Shown here: one piece after another, positions 10,059 through 18,412 of the stretch
How positions within the stretch are numbered: the first letter of the stretch is position 1
Layout: each line of letters begins with the position of its first letter
Source: an uncultured Dyadobacter sp.
GTDB taxonomy: Bacteria; Bacteroidota; Bacteroidia; Cytophagales; Spirosomataceae
Length of the DNA stretch: 64,000 bases
Assembly: GCF_946482605.1 (NCBI RefSeq)
Contig: NZ_CAMLSE010000003.1
Span: forward strand, 380,545 to 444,544
Reading direction: 5' to 3'
Translations under genes and position numbers: made by a program
The notes under the pieces: model-generated
What the model was told of the DNA's origin: nothing
What the model saw: only the letters and a program-made list of their open reading frames with translations
The model's database searches: none

Positions 10059-13000
10059 TTAGAATGTAACGTTTACACCAAAGGTTAACAGCCGGTAGAA
10101 TGGGTAGCGCTGCGCCCCGCCGTCGACCCTGTCGGTCTGTTCCGGGTCCCACTTATCCTTTACCCTGGTCAGCTCCCAGAGGTCGCTACCTGAAAAATAC
10201 ACCCGCAGTTTTTCAATCTTCGCCCTTCTGGTAAGCGGCTGGGGAAGCGTATAACCGAGTACAATGTTTTTCAACCGCACATAGGCGCCGTTTTGCATAG
10301 ACCAGTTGGAGATCTGATAATTATAGCTGGCATAATTACCGAAGCCTTTGTTGGTGGCCGTCGTCAGGATGGGTAGTTCGGCATTGGGATTTTCGGGTGT
10401 CCAGGTTTTATCCACCCACCAGTCGGCATGCCCCTGCCAGATTGTGCCGAAGGGAGTACTCCAATCGGAGCGGCGGTAGATCTTTCGCTGGCCCACTCCC
10501 TGAAACACGGTTGAAAAATCAAAGCCTTTCCATTCCGCTCCCATATTGAAGGCGAAAACATAACGTGGATCGCTCCTGCCGAGGTACACTACGTCTCCGT
10601 CCGCGACTGGTTTGCCGCTTGCATCTTTTTTCCCCAGCAGATACTGGCTGGCACCCGCATTGGTGAGCTTGCCGTCGCCATTGACGTCCTGGTACATATT
10701 GATCCCTCTGATCATCTGCGTGGCACCGGGCATATTCGTAATGCTGCTTCCGGGCACCAGCCCTGCATAGGAAGCCGCTTCGTCGTCCGTTTGAATGCGG
10801 CCTGCGTATTTCAATCCAAAGTAAGAATCCAGGGCATATCCCTCGATTTTGTTTTTGCCCGCCACGACGATATTGTTACCGCCGTAATTCACGAGTTTGT
10901 TGCTGTTGTCGGTAAGGGTCCCGTTGATGTGGTACGAAACGCCTCCGACCTTATCCCGCCAGCCCAGTGACATTTCCCATCCCCACACTTTCAGCTGACC
11001 GATGTTGGCCGTCGGGGCTACGGCACCCAGTACCGCCGCATAGGTTTGGGGCAGCAGCATATTCTTGTTTCTTTTCCAGAAATAATCGAAACTACCCGTC
11101 AGACGGTGATTCAGCATTGCAAAATCAATCCCGATGTTGGAATTGCGTATGGTTTCCCAGGTCCGGTTAAGGCTTACCAGCGTATCCGAGGGGGCCGCGG
11201 TCACCGAGCGAGAGGTATATCCTCCCAGGATAGCTCCTGCATTGCTGAGGTTGGTGAGCTGGATATAATCGTAAAGTCCGATCCCGGTTTGATTCCCGAC
11301 CGTCCCGATCGAGCCGCGGAGTTTCAGCTCGTCCAGCAGACGGACATCCTTCATAAAATTCTCCTGGGTGATCCGCCAGCCGGCCGAAACCCCGGAGTAG
11401 AACTTCCATCTGTTGGCGGCGTCAAACTTGGAAGAACCATCGTATCGGGCATTGGCTTCAAACAGGTACTTATCCCTGAAAGAATAATTGAGGCGGCCAA
11501 ATGCGGACGCGATCGCCCAGTGGTTAGCCACCTCTACGTTCGAGCGGGTTGTGTTGTCACCCAGGCTCAGGCCGAGTGCGGGCACATTGTTGCTGGCGAG
11601 GTAGCCCGTGCGGCTGGAAAAATAGTTGAATTCATCACGTTCATAGTTACCTCCGGCGAGCACACTCACCTGATGGCCGCCGTTCAACGACTTTTTGTAT
11701 TCCAGAAATGCATTGGTGTTGAAATAGGCATCCTTTCTCAACGAACGCTCATACCAGGATTGTGCCTGTGATGGATTTGCCTGGTATTGATAGCTCTCGG
11801 TGTAATTATAGATCTCCGAAATGTATTTGTACTGGTTCTTACCCTCGGTCGCTGCCCAGTTGTATCCGGCCTGCGCGATGAGATTCAGGTCTTTGGCGAT
11901 GTTAAATTCCAGCTTTGTGTTCACAAATACCCGGTTGTTCAGCGTCTTGTTTTCACCGCCCAGTTCGAGCAGCCAGTTGCGGGCTGGCTGGGTGCCCCAA
12001 GCATATGGCTTCCCATTGATGGTCGCTACCGGAAATCCGGGCTGCGAACCGAAGTTGATTTCGCCCTGACGGCTTGGAACGATCACATCGTTTTTTTCGA
12101 GCGAGATATTGGTTTCCAGTTTAAAACGAGGCGAAAACGTGTAGTCGAAAGCGAGACGGGTATTGTAGCGTTTGCTCGAATTTTCACCCCATTTCAGCAT
12201 GCTGCCATCGTTGAGGTAGCCAAATGACAACCGGTAGCCCAGGTTTTCGTTGCGGGCCGCAAGGCTGAGATCATGCTGGTTGGAGACAGCCCGGCCGTTG
12301 CCCCATAAAAGATCGATCGGGTTGGTGTCAAAAAAAGTATAATCTTTTACATCCGTAAACCCGATGGTTTCGCCGCCGGCGATGTATTCCGGCGTATTTT
12401 TATCGATGTACCCGCTGGCAGGTCTGTTGATCCAGGCCCTGGCATACTTCGTCCAGATCCAGTTTTCGTCCGGTACCCCACCCGTCGAAGCATTGGAGAT
12501 CGCTTCCAGCAGGTATTTGCCGTATTGGTCTCCACTCAGGAACGACGGCCTCAACCCCATTCTTTTTTGTGATACCGAGCCATTGTATTGAATGGTGGCT
12601 TTTCCGGATTTGGCCCGTTTGGTAGTGACCAACACCACACCGCCTGCCGCACGCGCACCATAAATCGCGGCCGAGGCGTCCTTTAAAAAAGAGATATTGT
12701 CGATGTCCTGCGGATTGATCGAGTTCAATGCGCTTGAATTCACCAGCGGAATGCCATCCACGATGATCAGCGGCTCCGAGCCGTTGGAAGAGGCGGCTCC
12801 TCTGATCTGGAAATTCCAGCCCTCCTGCCCCGGCGCAGCCGAACTGCGTGTAACAATCACACCAGGCACCTGCCCCTGCAAGGCCGCCAACGGGTTCGAC
12901 ACGACGCCGCGATCCTGGAAGACCTTCGAATCGATAGAAGAAACAGCTCCGGTGAGCGTTTCTTTTTTCTGCTCTCCATAACCCACCACTACTACTTCTT

Positions 13001-13673
13001 CCAGGGCCTTGTTGTCCACCAGCAGCGTTACGTCGATCTTCGACCGGCCTGCTACCTGTATCTGCTGCGAAGCGAACCCTACAAACGAGAATACCAGCAC
13101 CGCATTGTCCATCGGAACCACGAGTGAATAATGTCCGTTCGCATCCGTCGAAGTGCCAGTTGTAGTTCCCTTGATCGTGATATTGACACCCGGCAACTTT
13201 TCCCCGTTCTCAGCCTGGACCTGCCCAGAGACCGACTTTTCGGAAACGGAGGCCATGTACTCGGTAGATTGGGACGCATCCATTCCGTTTGCACCCGTTT
13301 TTGCAGGCACAGGGTCAGGTTCTTTGTTTAAAATGATAAAATCATCGGCAACGGAATAGCCTATACGTAGCGGTGTAAGCAACCTCTCGAGTACTTCTTC
13401 CAATCTTTCGTTTTTAACAGAAATACTCACCTTCCGGTTACTCACCACACCGACCACATACGAGAATCGGACCCTGGTTGATTTCGATATCTTGCTCAGT
13501 ACCACTTTAAGCTCTGTATTTTCTGCCTCTATACTTACCTTCCGGTTGAGCATTTCCTGGGCAAGGCCGGTCCTTGCGTAGGTCATCCCCGCCAGCAACA
13601 GTATCAACACGAACGGGACGCTGATTTTCATAATTAAATGGGCACAGTGATGCCTCCAAATTCTTTTTTTCAT
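10059..13673 (-). CDS. susC: SusC/RagA TonB-dependent transporter with STN signalling domain (locus 1)
   Basis: 1204 residues. Signal peptide about 1-38; STN (secretin/TonB short N-terminal) domain about 45-115; CarboxypepD_reg-like domain about 148-235; TonB plug from about 240, containing the SusC hallmark LEEVVVVGYGEQKKETLTGA; 22-strand barrel to the C-terminal phenylalanine (GVNVTF). The STN domain is known from FecA-type transducers, where it contacts the anti-sigma factor FecR in the periplasm. Here fecR and a fecI-type sigma gene lie directly upstream on the same strand, so this transporter is probably also the sensor that turns on its own operon. An alternative start is the ATG at 13631 (MKISVPF), which still leaves a signal peptide. 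Likely substrate: an oligosaccharide, perhaps from a uronate-rich glycan, inferred from the neighbouring lyase. Confidence 0.94.
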   Translation of the reverse strand: MKKRIWRHHCAHLIMKISVPFVLILLLAGMTYARTGLAQEMLNRKVSIEAENTELKVVLSKISKSTRVRFSYVVGVVSNRKVSISVKNERLEEVLERLLTPLRIGYSVADDFIILNKEPDPVPAKTGANGMDASQSTEYMASVSEKSVSGQVQAENGEKLPGVNITIKGTTTGTSTDANGHYSLVVPMDNAVLVFSFVGFASQQIQVAGRSKIDVTLLVDNKALEEVVVVGYGEQKKETLTGAVSSIDSKVFQDRGVVSNPLAALQGQVPGVIVTRSSAAPGQEGWNFQIRGAASSNGSEPLIIVDGIPLVNSSALNSINPQDIDNISFLKDASAAIYGARAAGGVVLVTTKRAKSGKATIQYNGSVSQKRMGLRPSFLSGDQYGKYLLEAISNASTGGVPDENWIWTKYARAWINRPASGYIDKNTPEYIAGGETIGFTDVKDYTFFDTNPIDLLWGNGRAVSNQHDLSLAARNENLGYRLSFGYLNDGSMLKWGENSSKRYNTRLAFDYTFSPRFKLETNISLEKNDVIVPSRQGEINFGSQPGFPVATINGKPYAWGTQPARNWLLELGGENKTLNNRVFVNTKLEFNIAKDLNLIAQAGYNWAATEGKNQYKYISEIYNYTESYQYQANPSQAQSWYERSLRKDAYFNTNAFLEYKKSLNGGHQVSVLAGGNYERDEFNYFSSRTGYLASNNVPALGLSLGDNTTRSNVEVANHWAIASAFGRLNYSFRDKYLFEANARYDGSSKFDAANRWKFYSGVSAGWRITQENFMKDVRLLDELKLRGSIGTVGNQTGIGLYDYIQLTNLSNAGAILGGYTSRSVTAAPSDTLVSLNRTWETIRNSNIGIDFAMLNHRLTGSFDYFWKRNKNMLLPQTYAAVLGAVAPTANIGQLKVWGWEMSLGWRDKVGGVSYHINGTLTDNSNKLVNYGGNNIVVAGKNKIEGYALDSYFGLKYAGRIQTDDEAASYAGLVPGSSITNMPGATQMIRGINMYQDVNGDGKLTNAGASQYLLGKKDASGKPVADGDVVYLGRSDPRYVFAFNMGAEWKGFDFSTVFQGVGQRKIYRRSDWSTPFGTIWQGHADWWVDKTWTPENPNAELPILTTATNKGFGNYASYNYQISNWSMQNGAYVRLKNIVLGYTLPQPLTRRAKIEKLRVYFSGSDLWELTRVKDKWDPEQTDRVDGGAQRYPFYRLLTFGVNVTF

Positions 13674-13772
13674 AATTTGACACGGGTTTTTGAAAAATTC
13701 TGGATAAAACCTTCCCCTGACTCTTTACTGAGAGCTTCGTTGAACGCGAGAAAACGGGGAGTTAAACATAGT

Positions 13773-13805
13773 CGGTGATGCTGGACACATCGCCGGCTTT
13801 TTTTT
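13773..13805 (+). terminator. Intrinsic terminator reading rightward, inside the fecR-susC gap
   Basis: An 8-bp stem (CGGTGATG at 13773-13780 with CATCGCCG at 13788-13795, one G-U pair) is followed by eight T residues at 13798-13805 on the plus strand. Both flanking genes are on the minus strand, so it would stop an antisense transcript; the stem may also act on the minus strand, where it follows the fecR stop by about 45 bp. Confidence 0.5.
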
Positions 13806-13850
13806 GAGTAGTTTTTACTGCATATCCGGTTGATTTAGTTGAACAAGGTC

Positions 13851-14927
13851 TTAGTTGCAGCCTGTGCCTGAAATGACCACCTCGTTGCCGGAGACGGTAT
13901 ATCTGGCCTGAATGGTACGGCAGAGGATGTCAAGTTTGGTAAAAAACGGCTCTTCCCTGAATGGTATCGTGATGTTGCAGTTGGCAAAAGTAGCCGCGTC
14001 GTAAACAATGCTGATCCCGTAGGCTTTTTCCAGTGAATCGAATATTTTGGAGACAGGCGATTCCACATAGTCGAAGCTAAGCGTCTCCTCTTGTCCCTGC
14101 AGAACGACCGGATTTTCGACCAGCTTTTTTGAAATCACATTCTTATCACTGAAATACTCGGCCTGCTGATTGGGTGTCAGCAGGAGGTTTTCCTTTTGGC
14201 CGTTTTCATTTTCTCGCATGCGATACACGGCGACCTTGCCCGATTTCACGGCTACGGAAACATCGGCCCCGCGGGAGGATATCCTGAAACTAGTACCCAC
14301 CACCCGCGTCACTAACCCGCCCGTATAGACCAGGAAAGGATGTTTTTTATCCTTCACTACGGAAAAGAAGCCGTCGCCTTTTAAATAGACATTCCGGGTG
14401 GAGTCCTGTGTCAAATGCTTCGAATAACTGATCCTGCTGCCTTTGGAAAGCGTTATTCTGCTGCCATCAGGCAGTTTGACTTCGTAATCCGCATTCCTGT
14501 CATTTAAAACTTCTACAAGCTCCGATCCCGATTCCGCCGTAAGTTTCTCGTAGGTGTAATGTTTTGTGCCGCTCGTTGTCCGTAACAGGAGCCAGCCTAG
14601 CCCGGCGGTGAGTACCAAAGCGGCCGCGATCTTATACAGGGTAGGAAGTGCATTGTAAAACGGAGTTCTGGTCGTCTCCCGCCCGTTAATGCTGGTCATG
14701 ATCCTTTGAATGTCGTCCGAAACCTTTTCGTCCGAGACTTGGGAGGGCAGGTGTTTCCATTCCAGGATCAGGGCCCTGGCTTGTTCCAGCCCAGCTCCCA
14801 TCTCTGGATCCGACTTACGCAGAACATCCCACTCCGTCCCTTCGATCGCTGCTCCCGAATGCACCCAGGCAACAAACCGGTCATCGGCAAGAAAAAAATC
14901 AATATTGTAGTGATTATATTTATCCAT
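13851..14927 (-). CDS. fecR: FecR-family anti-sigma factor
   Basis: 358 residues from the ATG at 14927; the longer frame would begin with TTG at 14939. A cytoplasmic N-terminal part (about 1-75) is followed by a single membrane helix near residues 80-100 (LYKIAAALVLTAGLGWLLL). The periplasmic FecR domain spans about 115-215 (YEVKLPDGSRITLSKGSRI) and a DUF4974-like C-terminal domain about 285-358 ends in the cysteine-containing CN. The protein should hold the sigma factor encoded just upstream at the inner membrane and release it when the STN domain of the SusC encoded just downstream is occupied. Gene order sigma-fecR-susC-susD is the standard arrangement in Bacteroidota. Confidence 0.93.
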   Translation of the reverse strand: MDKYNHYNIDFFLADDRFVAWVHSGAAIEGTEWDVLRKSDPEMGAGLEQARALILEWKHLPSQVSDEKVSDDIQRIMTSINGRETTRTPFYNALPTLYKIAAALVLTAGLGWLLLRTTSGTKHYTYEKLTAESGSELVEVLNDRNADYEVKLPDGSRITLSKGSRISYSKHLTQDSTRNVYLKGDGFFSVVKDKKHPFLVYTGGLVTRVVGTSFRISSRGADVSVAVKSGKVAVYRMRENENGQKENLLLTPNQQAEYFSDKNVISKKLVENPVVLQGQEETLSFDYVESPVSKIFDSLEKAYGISIVYDAATFANCNITIPFREEPFFTKLDILCRTIQARYTVSGNEVVISGTGCN

Positions 14928-15033
14928 ATCTGAGCACAATCAGGAATAGCTTGTACTGATATGGTAAGCATTGTGTTGTTATCTCATCAAAAAATATGAA
15001 CTATTTCATGACTAATCTTGAAAAAAACCACAA

Positions 15034-15636
15034 TTAATTAATAATCAACAACTTGTAAATCAATAAAAGAAGCAGCACCGCGTTGAAGCGGGACTTCCAG
15101 TAGCTCCGGAAAAGTTTGAGGGAAAGCGAAAGCAAATTGTACACCGAGGCTTCGGAGATATTCAGTACCTCCGCAATCTGCGCGTTCGACAGGTTCTCGA
15201 AAAACCGCAGGTGCAGAATTTCCTGCTGGCGTTTGGTAAGTTTCAGCATAATGTAATCAATCCTTGAAAGCTGCTGATCAGCTACTTCCCCGTGGATGAT
15301 CCGGGTTTCGGCATGGTCCGATTCCTCAAAAGGGCTTTCATCCTCTTCGTCAGGAAGTTCTTGCGTCAGCGACAGCCTCTTTTTCGCCCGCCATATCTGG
15401 TTCCGCAGGGCGCTGAACAGGTAGAGTTTCAGATTGGCGGTCGGCGTCAGGAATGCGCGGCGGTCCCAAAGGCTTAAAAACAGATCGTGAATGTCATCGC
15501 TCAACTGGTCGCGGTCCTTCTGAAACCTGAAACCATAATCGAACATAGGACGATAAAAAATACGCAAGATCTCTTCAAAAGCATCCTTGCTGCCGTTTTG
15601 AAAAGCTTTCCACAATTCTTTCTCCTGCTCAGACAT
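15034..15636 (-). CDS. FecI-type ECF RNA polymerase sigma factor
   Basis: 200 residues. Region 2 is at about 20-90 (QLSDDIHDLFLSLWDRR, a typical sigma-70 r2 signature) and region 4 at about 125-185 (KLTKRQQEILHLRFFENLSN followed by an AQIAEVLNISEASVYNLL helix-turn-helix). It directs polymerase to the locus 1 promoters when released by FecR. The protein ends in an unusual strongly hydrophobic tail (NAVLLLLLIYKLLIIN), which could touch the membrane or FecR. The fecR gene follows after 106 bp. A 19-bp palindrome lies about 165 bp upstream. Confidence 0.93.
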   Translation of the reverse strand: MSEQEKELWKAFQNGSKDAFEEILRIFYRPMFDYGFRFQKDRDQLSDDIHDLFLSLWDRRAFLTPTANLKLYLFSALRNQIWRAKKRLSLTQELPDEEDESPFEESDHAETRIIHGEVADQQLSRIDYIMLKLTKRQQEILHLRFFENLSNAQIAEVLNISEASVYNLLSLSLKLFRSYWKSRFNAVLLLLLIYKLLIIN

Positions 15637-15801
15637 CCTGTTGAAATATCCTTTAAAAATTCGCTTCGCCGTACCCGGGAATGGCCGACAACCTATTGAC
15701 TATCAACACATACTAACCCAAGGCACGAGCCTGCGCTGTATCATTGTTATTCCGGCCTGTTTTATGAATAATTTTGTAAATATCAGAATTATTTTAATAA
15801 T

Positions 15802-15820
15802 AATTGTAACATGTACAATT
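15802..15820. promoter_or_regulatory. Palindrome upstream of the sigma factor gene
   Basis: Perfect 7-bp inverted repeat AATTGTA (15802-15808) and TACAATT (15814-15820) with a 5-nt spacer, about 166-184 bp before the sigma factor start at 15636. It could be an operator; the regulator is unknown. The rest of the 15637-16062 gap is AT-rich near the gene and shows nothing else I can support. Confidence 0.35.
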
Positions 15821-16062
15821 CATTGCGCTTTTTACCCCAAAAAGCGGCCTGCTACCAAACAGGCCACTCCCTGACGCCGCAATTTCCGGAATGAAAGACG
15901 TGAATGCTTTTTTGCGCAGTGGCAGCGCTTATGCTGGCTCCTTATGAACAGGCGACGGATGCAGCACTTCGGTTTTGCAGTATACTCCGTAAAGACAGGA
16001 GGCTGTGTGACGGTCTCTTTTCGCTTTCCGCACGGAAGCGGTTGAACTTAATAGCAGAAGGT

Positions 16063-16113
16063 AAATGTGCTGGCGGCTTATTTAAGCAACCCATAAGCTC
16101 GTCCAGCACATTT
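16063..16113 (-). terminator. Terminator hairpin after the locus 2 operon
   Basis: Perfect 11-bp stem (AAATGTGCTGG at 16063-16073 with its complement at 16103-16113). Inside the loop a second short stem (GCTTAT with ATAAGC) can form. It begins 20 bp after the stop codon of the oxidoreductase gene at 16134, the last gene of the SusCD-GH43 run. Confidence 0.6.
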
Positions 16114-16133
16114 TCGGGCGTAGATGCGCCCCT

Positions 16134-17222
16134 TTATATTTTCACGCTTTTACCTGAGGCCACGGATTTGTAGATCGCTTCCACCACACGGATATCGCGC
16201 AGCCCCTCCTCACCGGGTGCAATCAGGTCCGCATTGCTCATAATCGCCAGGCAGTCTTCGTCCATTTGCTTCGCCTGCTGGCTTTTGATGGGGAAGTTGA
16301 TGATGGTGCCATCCGACATGCTGCCTTTGTTGCCATTATAGCCGGACTGCGGTTCGAGTTTCAGCCAGCCTTTTTCATAGTTCACCTGCAGATAGTTCAT
16401 GTTAATGCCGAAGCTGGTTTGGCAGGAAGCTCTTGCGCCGCTCGGAAAGTCGAGCATAAACATCATCGTTTCCTCCACTTCCTTGTATATCTCCGGACGG
16501 GTCGTCGAAGCCTGCGCGAACACGCTCACCGGCTCTTCGCCTGTCGCCAGGCGGGCTCCCTGCAATGCGTATACGCCCATATCGCCCATTACACCGCCGC
16601 CCAGTGCCTTTTTCTGCTTCCAGTGGTCGGTCCGTGCGTCGAAATAGCCTGCGGCGCTGGTTACCATTTTCACTTTCCCGAATTTTTGTTCTTTGCCCAC
16701 TTTCATATAAGCCTGGATATTCGGGTCGTGCTGACAGCGGTAGCCGATTGCCAGCTTCACCTTGTTGCTTTTACATGCGGCGATCATCGCCTCACAATCG
16801 GCCACGGACGGTGCCATGGGCTTCTCGCAAAACACATGCTTGCCGGCTTTCGCCGCCCTGACCACATATTCACGATGCATCGAAGGCGGCAGCACCACGT
16901 ACACGATGTCGATATCGGGATTTTTGGCGATCTGATCGAAATTCTGGTAGTTATAAATGTTCTTGTCGGGGATGTTGTACTTGGCTTTCCAGGTCTCGGC
17001 TTTGGAAGGGGTACCCGTTACAATACCGGCGAGATAGCATTTCTCGGTCATTTGAAGTGCCGGGGCCAGCAGGTCGGTGCTGTAATAGCCCAGGCCAACC
17101 AGCGCAATACCCAGCTTGTCTTTCTTCGGGCCGGTTGCGGCAAGCAGCGGGTTTCCGGAAAACAATGCGGCAGCGCCCGCCAGTGATAGTGTTGATAAAA
17201 AATCCCGTCTTTCGATTTGCAT
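16134..17222 (-). CDS. Gfo/Idh/MocA family oxidoreductase, exported (glucose-fructose oxidoreductase-like)
   Basis: 362 residues from the ATG at 17222. It begins MQIERRDFLSTLSLAGAAA, a twin-arginine (Tat) signal, so the enzyme probably folds with its cofactor in the cytoplasm and is exported to the periplasm. A Rossmann fold starts near residue 38 (GIALVGLGYYSTDL); the family motif EKP occurs near residue 131 (FCEKPMAPS). The C-terminal half fits the GFO_IDH_MocA C domain. Family members oxidise or reduce sugars with tightly bound NADP. It is the last gene of the locus 2 operon, downstream of GH43, so its substrate is likely a sugar released there. The 115-bp gap to GH43 shows no terminator. 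Confidence 0.9.
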   Translation of the reverse strand: MQIERRDFLSTLSLAGAAALFSGNPLLAATGPKKDKLGIALVGLGYYSTDLLAPALQMTEKCYLAGIVTGTPSKAETWKAKYNIPDKNIYNYQNFDQIAKNPDIDIVYVVLPPSMHREYVVRAAKAGKHVFCEKPMAPSVADCEAMIAACKSNKVKLAIGYRCQHDPNIQAYMKVGKEQKFGKVKMVTSAAGYFDARTDHWKQKKALGGGVMGDMGVYALQGARLATGEEPVSVFAQASTTRPEIYKEVEETMMFMLDFPSGARASCQTSFGINMNYLQVNYEKGWLKLEPQSGYNGNKGSMSDGTIINFPIKSQQAKQMDEDCLAIMSNADLIAPGEEGLRDIRVVEAIYKSVASGKSVKI

Positions 17223-17337
17223 AACCTGTCTGATTGAAAATTTTGAATGGGGCCACAGGCATCTGTCCGGTGGCCCTGATTCTCTGAAAAGCACGTAGCG
17301 GCATGCATTTACCAGCACGCCGGCTCATATTTCCGGT

Positions 17338-18390
17338 TCAGGGTTCGATCGTTTGTATCGACCCGTCCTTAGCCCGCTGCAACTCCCTTACTTTGACGTT
17401 ACGCAGGTGGGTTTTTCCTGAAATTTCGGTGTCATGGTAAAAAATGTACCACTTCCCTTTAAACTCGACGATCGAATGGTGGGTCGTCCAACCCTGCACC
17501 GGCTTCATGATCACGCCTTTGTACTTAAATGGCCCGTAAGGAGAGTCGCTTTCGGCATAACAGAGGAAATGCGTGTCGCCGGTGGAATAGGAAAAGTAGT
17601 ATTTGCCATTGTATCGATGCATCCAGGCCCCCTCGAAAAACCGGCGGTCGTGATCTCCTGCCACCAGCGGCTTACCCTGCTGGTCCAATATCACCACGTC
17701 GCGGGGTGTTTCTGCGAAAGTCAGCATATCCCCGCTCATTTTCGCTACTTTGGCGCTCAATGCGGGCTCCTGGTCATGGCCTTTACCCAGATCGGTGGAG
17801 AGCGTTTTGTCGTAACTTCTCGAATGCCAGCGTTGCAGCTGTCCGCCCCATATCCCTCCGAAATACATATAAGTCTGCCCGTCCGCGTCGGTAAAAACGG
17901 CCGGATCGATACTATAACTTCCTGGGATCGGCCTGGGCTCGGCCTTAAAAGGCCCTGCGGGGGATTTAGATGTAGCTACACCGATCCGGAAAACGTCCTC
18001 TTTGTCTTTGGCGGGAAAATAGAGATAATATGTCCCATTTTTGAATGCTGCGTCCGGCGCCCATAGCTGTCGGCCGGCCCAGGGTATGTCTTTCAGGTCC
18101 AGCACCACGCCATGGTCGGTCACCTTCCCTCCGATCTTGTCCATCGAATACACATGGTAGTCGCGCATGTTGAAATGCCCGCCCTCATCGTCCTGGGGCA
18201 CATTGGCTTCAATATCGTGTGAAGGATAAATATAGATTTTACCATTGAAAACGTGCGCCGACGGATCGGCGGTGTACAGGTCGCTGATCAATGGCTTCAC
18301 CTTGGTTTGCTGGCATATGCCGGCTTCGAGGCCTATGCCGGCAATCGCCATAAAGGTCATCCACCCTGCCTGAAAAAAGCTGCGGTTCAT
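17338..18390 (-). CDS. Glycoside hydrolase family 43 enzyme
   Basis: 350 residues from the ATG at 18390 (a longer frame reaches into susD and is rejected). Signal peptide about 1-27. The five-bladed GH43 propeller starts at residue 36; the three catalytic acids are visible: general base D42 (YTADPSAH), pKa modulator D162 (SIDPAVF) and general acid E253 (FFEGAWMH). Members are mostly beta-xylosidases, alpha-L-arabinofuranosidases or arabinanases. The length indicates a single catalytic domain with no extra binding module. It starts 22 bp after the susD stop, so it belongs to the locus 2 operon and probably trims arabino- or xylo-oligosaccharides after import. Exact specificity cannot be read from the sequence. 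Confidence 0.92.
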   Translation of the reverse strand: MNRSFFQAGWMTFMAIAGIGLEAGICQQTKVKPLISDLYTADPSAHVFNGKIYIYPSHDIEANVPQDDEGGHFNMRDYHVYSMDKIGGKVTDHGVVLDLKDIPWAGRQLWAPDAAFKNGTYYLYFPAKDKEDVFRIGVATSKSPAGPFKAEPRPIPGSYSIDPAVFTDADGQTYMYFGGIWGGQLQRWHSRSYDKTLSTDLGKGHDQEPALSAKVAKMSGDMLTFAETPRDVVILDQQGKPLVAGDHDRRFFEGAWMHRYNGKYYFSYSTGDTHFLCYAESDSPYGPFKYKGVIMKPVQGWTTHHSIVEFKGKWYIFYHDTEISGKTHLRNVKVRELQRAKDGSIQTIEP

Positions 18391-18412
18391 GATTTGTTTT
18401 GATTGATACTGT

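Noticed and set aside
15904..16173. 89-codon plus-strand open frame
   Set aside because: It overlaps the terminator hairpin and the end of the oxidoreductase gene; no recognisable domain.
16266..17186. 306-codon plus-strand open frame rich in His and Cys
   Set aside because: Antisense to the Gfo/Idh/MocA gene, which has clear motifs and start.
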